Shown: in pieces, positions 56,801 through 64,000 of the stretch
How the letters are laid out: each line of letters begins with the position of its first letter
Position numbering within the stretch: position 1 is the first letter of the stretch
Source of the DNA: Guadua angustifolia
Taxonomy: Eukaryota; Streptophyta; Magnoliopsida; Poales; Poaceae
Length of the DNA stretch: 64,000 nt
Reading direction: 5' to 3'
NCBI GenBank assembly: GCA_036346375.1
Contig: CM070504.1
Location: forward strand, 4,887,890 to 4,951,889
Made by a program: the position numbers and the translations under genes
The notes under the pieces: generated by a model
Told to the model about the DNA's origin: nothing
Database searches by the model: none
The model's input: the letters and a program-made list of their open reading frames with translations, nothing else

Positions 56801-59492
56801 ATATTGGTTTTCTTCGATGATATTTTGATTTACATAAAGATATCGATGAGCACATTCGACATCCTCAAGATTGCATTACATTATTGAGAGAACACCACCG
56901 GCGGCTAGGAGAAACAAGTGTGTATTTGGGGTACATACTGCTGACTATCTGGGACATGTGATCGTCTTTGAGGGTATCCACAGACCAAGAAGGTGAGGAT
57001 GTCTTGAAGTGGCGATTCGAATAATGTCACCAAACCGAGGGGCTTTCTAGGTCTCACTGGCTATTACCGCAGTTTATTAAGGGTATGGGCTGATCTGCGG
57101 CCATTATTTGATCTCTGAAGAAGGATGGGTTCCATGGAGGCCTGAACACATCAAGCATTTGAGGAGTTAAAAAGATTATCACTACCGTCCCCAGATTAGC
57201 TTTACTCGACTTTTACCAAGCCATTCCATTTAGAGACCGATGCAAGTGGCTCGGGCATTGGAGCAAAGGTGCTCATGCAAGGTGGGAGGCCTATTGCATA
57301 TTATAGTAAGGCACTAGGACCAAGGGTCACGCAAAATCAAGATATGACAAGGAAGCGATGGCCATACTAGAAGCACTTAAGAAATGGAGGCATTATCTAT
57401 TGGGTAACAAAGTGATCATCAAAACCGACCAACAAAGTCTGAAGTTTATTACTTCCCGTGGCTAGTGGATGGTATCCAACATAAGTTGATGCTCAAGTTA
57501 TTTGGAATTCGATTTCCAAATCGAGTACAAAAGGGTAAGGAGAACAAAGCCGCAGATGCATTATCTAGACTCGCTGCCTCGATGAAGAATCAGATCGATT
57601 ACGACCATTACGTATGTAATACCGAATGGGTCTCGGACATTAAAGCTAGCTATGAGCAAGATGAGAAGGTGGCGAAAATCATCGGTGAGATGCGACGACT
57701 TGACTCTGAGCTCTCAATACCAATTTGAAGCAGGTCTGCTCAAATACAAAGGCAGAGTGTATATTGGACAACATGGCAATTTTCGGAATGTGTTGCTGGA
57801 AACATTTCATACATCTGCTATGGGGGGTCATTCCGGAGTGAGAGCTACATACCATAGGCTAAAGAAAATCTTCTACTGGCCAAAGTTGCGGAGGAGTGTC
57901 GAGTTCTTTGTTCGGGAATGCCCAGTATGCCAGCTAACCAAAGCGGAGCATGTACAAATTCCTGGTTTGCTTAACCCTTTAGAGATACCGGAAATGGCAT
58001 GGTCTCACATCTCAATGGATTTTATTGAGGGGCTGCCCAATTCAAAAGGGAAGGAAGTCATCCTTGTGGTGGTGGATAGACTGACGAAATACGCTCACTT
58101 TTTGGCTCTATCCCACCCGCATCAGACAACAAGTGGTTCGAGATCTTCATGGATAATGTCTTTAAATTGCATGGTTTACCCATTGCTATAGTCAACGACA
58201 GAGATCGCATATTCACAAGCGGTTGTTCCAGAAATATTCAAATTGCTTAAAGTCTCATTGCGCTTCAAGATGTTCCCACCACCCACAAACGGATGGTCAA
58301 ACCGAGCGAGTGAATCAATGTTTAGAAGCGTATTTATGCAAAGATGGTGTTCCAGAACCAAAGAAATGGATGAGTCGGGTGACATTAGCGGAGTGGTGGT
58401 ACAACACCTCTTACCATACAAAGATCAAGATCACGCCATTCCAAGCTTTATATGGATATCCACCTTCCCGCTTGGCGGAATTCACGATTCCTGTAATGTA
58501 TCGAGAGAAGCCAAAGCAACAATGGAAGAAAAAAAGCTATGTCAAGAGGCCGAAAGCCAACTTGATTCGAGCTCAACAATGGATGAAGCGGTTTATGGAC
58601 AAGAAGCGCATTGAGAGGAGTTTTAAGGTAGGAGACATGGTGTATTTAAAACTCCAACCCTACCGGCAGAATGCATTTGGGCTGCGTGGATCCTTGAAGC
58701 TCAGATCCAAGTTCTATGGACCATTCCGTGTGGTGAGCAAAGTCGGGTCACGATACCGGCTACAATTGCTCAAGGAGCGGCATCCATCCAAAGTTCCACG
58801 TTAGTCACTCAAGAAACACATGGGAAATCGAAAGGCCATTGCGGGTTTACCTTTGGTGGATGCAGAGGGAAGGATCAAAACAGCACCTCTGGTCATGTTA
58901 GATAGACGATGATACCCAGACGGGGAATGTCTTGTGACACAATGGTCGATTCATCGGGAGAACTTGCTTGGAAGATGGCACTGGAGGACGCAAGCTTCAT
59001 CGACACACATTCCCAGACTTCGCGCCTTGAGGACAAGTCCTACTCAAGGAAGGCACCTTCAGAAATGGAGATCACTGGTTCGAAGATTTTGTGGAAGCGG
59101 AAGTTCAAGAAAACAGAGGAAGTGCTGGGGAGTTCAAAGTGGCATCGACGGTCCTGGTGAAATGCGAGTGTTATCAGCACATCCAACGGCCAGATGACCA
59201 TAAACAGTGTTTACTTAATGCTTATTGTCTGTTGTTCTGTCGTTTTCTTCTCTTTACTTGTTGTTTTACCCGGTAAGCTGTGAACTTGCGCTCTTACTGC
59301 TGTAAACCGGTTGGAGTATAAATTCAAGTCTGGAATGGAGGAAAGTTACCCTTCCACATAATTATCTAGTCTCTTTAGGTAAAGTAGAACCCTAGTTTAT
59401 TCTCTCCTGGTTTTTGGTGTGGCGGCGGCGTCGTTCTCTGTATTTGGCGGAACTCTGCGATCATCGGATTGAGTCTTCTACTGGTCTCGACA
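53829..59492 (+). mobile_element. Gypsy retrotransposon (chromovirus type) nested in the MULE
   Basis: LTRs of about 430 bp lie at about 53829-54268 and 59058-59492; they share AACAGAGGAAGTGCTGGGG and TGGCGGCGGCGTCGTTCTC. The left LTR is followed by TGGTATCAGAGC (54273-54284), the standard initiator tRNA-Met primer site. Gag-pol order is protease-RT-RNase H-integrase, as in Gypsy, and a chromodomain-like end precedes the right LTR. The outer LTR start and target-site duplication could not be fixed with confidence. Confidence 0.85.
54360..59040 (+). pseudogene. Gypsy gag-pol, multiply frameshifted
   Basis: Recognisable pieces in order: gag near 54880-55020 (FFGDNPIGWLDRCERFFEMA) with a damaged CxxC knuckle near 55510; protease end (LKLGNYDMILGADWLYEHSP, about 55990); RT (VRKKDGAWRMCVDFRRLNK, about 56480; KNKFPMPRIEDLLDEL); RNase H with IKTDQQSLK near 57420; integrase zinc finger (GGHSGVRATYHRLKKIFYWP, CPVCQLTKAEH) and core (SMDFIEGLPNSKGKEVI). 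After that come a chromodomain-like tail (LVDAEGRIKTAPLVMLDRR) and, in a shifted frame, a WE..ED-type stretch. More than ten interruptions are present, so no functional protein can be made. Confidence 0.88.
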
Positions 59493-59809
59493 GATCGCCA
59501 GAGGTGACTTCTACAAAGAAGATGCTTTGGTTTGCAATAGTGAGCAAAGGAAGGACAGTTGTTCTAGTTTACTTACATTTGGAAACACAACGCTTCGAGT
59601 TTGAGGAACCATATACCATATCCCAGTACAGAGATGAATAGACCATCCAGTAATCATTTCCCAGTAATCCAGTACAGTAAAAAGAGAAAGCGACAAAACA
59701 AGTAAATAGACCATCCAGTAATCACTGTTTTTGGTCTTCAAGAATTCAGAATTCAGCTACCACAGTAATTCACTGAATGTTGCTGGTTCATTCTTGCCAG
59801 AAAGAGAAG

Positions 59810-59945
59810 GCATTTAATAGAGAGATGAAGGGGAAGGCATTCTTCACTTATAACTCAGAAGACAATGCAGAAAACCAAGCTGAAGGCATTCTTCACTTAT
59901 AACTCAGAAGGCATTCTTCATGGAGGCATTCTTCACTTATAACTG
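59810..59945. repeat. GGCATTCTTCACTTATAACT repeats
   Basis: The motif AAGGCATTCTTCACTTATAA plus CTCAGAAG occurs three times in full or nearly so and once in part (GGCATTCTTCATG) within about 135 bp of MULE interior. Confidence 0.85.
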
Positions 59946-60354
59946 ATATCTTTTATACAATTTGTAGCTTCCTCTTTGGAGTCATCTTCTTTCTTTGGAC
60001 TGCGGTGGGCATCCTCTCTGAGTACTTGTGGTGGTTTGTGAAGAAGTACCTTTTCCCATCAAGAAATCAAGGCTACCGCATGATTGAATCATAAAGTGAA
60101 ACCAATTTCAAATCTATGTTGTAACCGACAAGAATGTTTGTGTTCGAATATGAGATAAATCTTACCTCCTAGTGACTATGCCTGGACTGTCCTGTAGTAT
60201 TTGTTCTCTAGTTGGCCTTTGTGGTGTGCTAGGTTCACCTGGCCTAGCTTTTGTATTGTTTTTTCTAGGCTTCCTCTTCCTGCAGTTTAACAGTAAAAAT
60301 TAATTTTTGGCATCACATGATAATATAAGGTTCTTTAGATGGAAAGAACTAAAC

Positions 60355-62529
60355 TTACCTTTTTTTAGTTCCATTGAGTGGACACTTGTAACTAGCTTGC
60401 CTATGTCCCTTTTCACCACATCTCTTGCAAGTCACCGGGCCTCTAATCATTTTCTTCCCCTTAGCATTGGTGGGAGCAGTGCTGTCATCGTTTGCTACAT
60501 CATTTGCACCAACATTGTGGCCACTTTTCTTCTTGTGGCCACCTTCAAGACATCCTTTGATCCGTAGTTTCCTTTGTCTTCCAACATTTCTCTTAGCAAG
60601 TGGTGCACCCAAAACAAATGGCAGCTGGACTTGTGGCCATTGTGTTTTAGCTGTCATTGGCTCAATCTCTCTCCCATAAGCAGCCCTGAATCTGTCAACA
60701 GAGTAGTACTCATGCACAAATTGTTCAAGGTCTACTCTCTTTTGTGATGTTACAAAGGCCAAAACATGTTGACATGGCTTGCCAGTGTGCTGCCATTCAA
60801 GACAAGTACAAGTCTTCTGATGTAGCTTCACAACATGCCTTTCATCGTTCTTGCTATTGTCCCAAATCTCTGACTCCTATCACTAGATGCGCAACTTTCA
60901 AGTGCCCTAAGCCTCTAGTATTTGCCCTCACCGAACCATAACAAAGCAGTAGTATCCTTCCATCCGTAGTCTCTCTCCAATCCTTCTCCTCTTCCTCCAC
61001 AAACCCATGATCATCTCTCGACCTTGTCACTAGTTCAAGAATAGGTAAGTCCTTAATGTCTCGGATCCAGCTTGTTGAAAACCTCACCTACATTATTAGT
61101 GATGTAGTCACACTTGATATCCGGATTGAAGCCACACTGCACCACTTAAGAGTATGGTACTTACTTATCCAGAGCCATAACTCATTTGATTCTCTAAAAT
61201 TGTTGTCATATGATCCTTGAAAACCTCTTCCAGATAAGCCCTAGTCTGCAGGATAAATCCTTCCAAACCCATGGAACCTTTTCGCAAAATTCTTCATAAG
61301 ATGGAAAAACATTCTCTTTGTTCAAAGATTGGGAAACACATTGTTCATCGTGATGTTCTAAGCCTTTGCAAGCATCTCAGGCACACTACAAGAAGCGGAG
61401 GATCTCCTATTGCCTTCTTAAGTTGACTCATAAACCAAGTCCAGCTCTCTTCGTCTCTCGGCTATGAACCCAAAAGCAAGTGGATACATCCAGCCAGACC
61501 ATCAATCTCAGATGGTGAGGCTAGATGCCCATTCCACCTTCCATTCAAGGCAAGAGAATCTATACCCAAATATGGCCTACATCCTTCCGTAAAACCATCA
61601 ATGCATGGTTTAAGTGCACGAAAAACCGATGAAAATACACATTACCATCTATTTCCAAAGACATCAATCTCCACAACACTTCCAGTGACCTCTTCAAGAC
61701 TCGGCCTTCCATCTCATAGCATCTCAAAACTCTCTTCCCATTTACCGTAAACCTCGTGAGGGCTTTTTTCTACCCTCCGCACCATGTCGTAAGGAATTGT
61801 CACATAATATTCATCTTGCAATTTTATCTGCAATTCTTTAGCACCCATTTTGGTGAACTCCTAAGGATACTCACACCTTGCTAGCTACCCATTTCGAGAT
61901 GGTGTTATGGTCTTCACCTGCGCCGTCAAATACAATCATGATGGTCAACTAAAATCACACCGCACATAAGGAATTAAAAATGAATTTAAATATTCCTCCT
62001 CTAAAAATGACATATACATGCACATAAGTGAATTTAAAATTTTCACCTTTACGGTTTTGTTATCATCTTGTAGAGAGGCAACTATCCTCCAAGGGCAACC
62101 TTCATCGACTTGCGTAACCCTCTAAATCTCTTCCTATCCGACTTCTCTCGTGCCTAGATCAAACTCCTCATTGATGGCAAATTGCGCATGACCAATCGAA
62201 TTGCTCATTGATGGGTACATAGTGCCAAGATCCATTTTTGAGTGATCCTTATCATATGAAATCACTAACTCATTTGGTACGGCATCACTAATACGAAGGG
62301 CATCACCATCATCATCACCCCCTTGCTCAACCATTGTAGGACCATTTGGTTTAGCCATCTGTCCTCTCCCATCATCATCCGTTAAGCCCAAAATCACACA
62401 TATCTGAGCCTCACTCATCATTTCAATTCTACCTTCCGCATCATGAGTCTCTATAATTTGTAAGCTATCCCAATCGACTTCTGGGATATGTATTGTGGGT
62501 TGCACAGCCTCTGAATCATGCCTAGTCAA
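60355..62529 (-). pseudogene. MuDR-like transposase (mudrA), decayed
   Basis: On the minus strand the C-terminal part is an open frame of 158 codons (60355-60831). It has the SWIM zinc finger CTCLEWQHTGKPCQH, the LEQFVHEYYSVDRFRAAYG block and a CCHC knuckle CKRCGEKGHRQASYKC. Upstream, STSWIRDIKDLP and RANTRGLGHLK (60854-61087) are in a different frame, and an N-terminal acidic segment lies at 62134-62529. These features are typical of plant MuDR transposases. The catalytic DDE core between about 61090 and 62130 is not readable as one frame, so the gene is inactive as it stands. Confidence 0.85.
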
Positions 62530-63579
62530 AACAGGACATCAAAACAGTTAGTAAAACAATTATTTAACACAAAATTATTACCATATCGAGTACAAAATTA
62601 TTTAACACAGGGATGATAAATACCATCCAGAAGATTTATATACTCTAAGTTATTACTATATCGAGTACAAAATTATTTAGAATGATGGAATGGCTATGCC
62701 CTATCGCTCACAGTTCATACACCAAGAAGCAGAGTGGGAGGAAGATAACAAAACGAAGAACAGAGAAAACAGAGAAGGCACACAATGTATTTTCAGGACG
62801 CCAAAATTAAGAATAGCCATTCCAGCTCTCCTAAATTCGTGAACACGCTCTGCACAAAGTTAAACAACAGATCCTATTTTTACCATGTAAGCAGGCACAA
62901 CAAAGTTGACAGCAGATCAACCCATTTGTGATGACAATGCGAAGAACGCAAGAGAACAAGACAATAATTTTTCTTGTATGTAACTTGCAATCAAATCAGC
63001 TTTTCTCAGCTATAGCCTGTAAATCGAAGATGTAACATGTCCCGCAACCACATCGTTTTTCTTCATGGTTGCGCTTTGGGGTGAAACAAAATGACAAGGA
63101 TACATCCTCTGTTATGCTATTTAGAAACGTACGTTATTCCTCAGCTTAAAAAGAGTAACAGGCGCATGGAACAAGATTACTTTTCTAACATTATTTAGCA
63201 CAGGGATGAGAAATACCGTCCAGAAGATTCCTTTGGGTCGGGTTCCATGTCAGTATGTCACCGGCCTTGATGGTGCTCACAGACCCCTAATCCGAATTAC
63301 AACAATTAGAACTTCAATGCTCTTGTAATAAATCGATAGCAGGCAAAACTAGATTAGAATCATTCTTCAGATCATGATAGCCACATTACATAACCATCTG
63401 CTCATCAAGTTACGTAGGAAGGTTGCAGTGTAGGTAGTGAATCGCCGTATTCCGGCCATGCGTACCTCGTCGTATTCTAGCGCGTGGCCTCGTCGTGATT
63501 CGAGCGTGGCTCGGGACGAACGGCGCTGCGACGCCGGTGGTCGCCGGAGATCTTGGAGATGCTGTCGCCGTGAGCGCGC

Positions 63580-63856
63580 TCGGGACGAAGAGAACGGCTC
63601 ACAAGAACCTGCGACGCTTATTTGCATGGGAATTTTCTCCGGGAGATCAACGAGACCTGATGCAATCAATAGGCAGGGGCATTCTGGTCAATTCGCATGG
63701 CTGAAAATGGGAAACGAAATTAAAAACGAATAAAGAGGAAAAAATGGCAGGGGAAATAACAAGCACACGAAGTAAATGGCAATTTTGCGAAGCCATGCTT
63801 CATAGTGGCAAATATGCGAAGCCACTTCTTGAAGATGTCAAAAAAACAAATTTCTC
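63580..63856. repeat. MULE right terminal inverted repeat
   Basis: Reverse complement of 53250-53525, ending at the 9-bp target-site duplication. The GC-rich stretch 63440-63600 just inside is probably the former transposase promoter / 5' UTR. Confidence 0.93.
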
Positions 63857-63865
63857 ATGAAAATG

Positions 63866-64000
63866 ATATGCGGGTGTTCTGTTTGTATTTCTGTGGGTAT
63901 AAGAGTAGATTGGAGCTGTATTCGAGGGAACGTTTGGATGCATACGCTCATACTGAAGTTCAATTTCGTGCTCACGTTTTGAGTGTTTCCCCGTCAGGTT
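63866..64000 (+). other. Continuation of the RRS1 intron
   Basis: After the MULE's right target-site duplication the host sequence resumes. No exon is recognised before the window ends. Confidence 0.6.

Larger units (their letters stand above)
53250..63856 (-). mobile_element. MuDR-type MULE, 10.6 kb, in an RRS1 intron
   Basis: Terminal inverted repeats of about 275 bp run from 53250 (GAGAAATTTG) inward and from 63856 (CAAATTTCTC) inward, nearly identical for the outer 250 bp. Both flanks carry the 9-bp target-site duplication ATGAAAATG (53241-53249 and 63857-63865), as expected for Mutator-like elements. The transposase remnant is on the minus strand. A 5.7-kb Gypsy element lies inside, so the MULE itself was about 4.9 kb. 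Stretches 59493-60354 and 62530-63580 hold no other gene. Confidence 0.95.

Noticed and set aside
53824..59497. Target-site duplication for the nested Gypsy element
   Set aside because: The LTR start is ambiguous between the two copies, and the candidate flanks (GGACT, GATCG) do not match.
60307..60679. Plus-strand frames within the MULE transposase region
   Set aside because: They are shadows of the minus-strand SWIM/CCHC coding region.

Overview
This is a nuclear segment of a flowering plant, almost certainly a grass. The genes have GT-AG introns (one GC-AG), GC-rich coding exons and AT-rich surroundings. The transposon families are ones common in grass genomes: CACTA, hAT and Tourist MITEs, MULE, Copia, chromovirus Gypsy and L1-type LINEs. 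I cannot name the species. No prokaryotic, organellar or viral gene content is seen.

Five host protein genes can be modelled from conserved protein signatures and matching splice phases. (1) 6001-9116 +: an SDS22-like leucine-rich-repeat protein of the plant 'outer arm dynein light chain 1' type, 614 aa in 4 exons. (2) 14186-17541 +: a RABA4-like small GTPase, 217 aa, 2 exons, with a 2.7-kb intron. (3) 22116-22778 -: an intronless, proline-rich VQ-motif protein, 220 aa. (4) 41664-47491 +: a zinc-dependent alcohol dehydrogenase-like protein, 384 aa in 10 exons, whose exon 3 is present twice on either side of a LINE. (5) 52781-53125 +: the first two exons of the ribosome-biogenesis factor RRS1; the rest lies beyond the right edge, past an intron split by a 10.6-kb MULE. 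A split tRNA-Tyr gene lies at 10770-10854 (-). A degraded GRF-type zinc-finger gene opens the window, and two short coding-like exons at 11253 and 20619 (both -) are not identified.

Layout. 0-5 kb: GRF pseudogene; a palindrome cluster; a CACTA right end preceded by a spliced fragment of a 'factor of DNA methylation' (XH-domain) gene and a large foldback; then a tandemly duplicated hAT MITE. 5-9 kb: LRR gene. 9-14 kb: repeats and the tRNA. 14-17.5 kb: Rab gene. 17.5-22 kb: sparse intergenic DNA. 22-27.3 kb: VQ gene, then a tandem segmental duplication whose first copy received a hAT and a LINE. 30.2-37.8 kb: complete but decayed Copia element with two LTRs. 38-41.6 kb: MITEs and an AT-rich degenerate array. 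41.6-47.5 kb: ADH-like gene. 48.7-50.5 kb: a CACTA with intact ends and TSD carrying glutathione reductase exon fragments. 52.4-64 kb: RRS1 with a MULE in an intron and a chromovirus nested in the MULE.

The host genes look functionally unrelated. The main interest is how transposable elements have reshaped them: gene-fragment capture by two CACTA elements, exon duplication by a LINE, and large nested insertions inside an intron. Target-site duplications readable in the sequence support most of the element boundaries given here.
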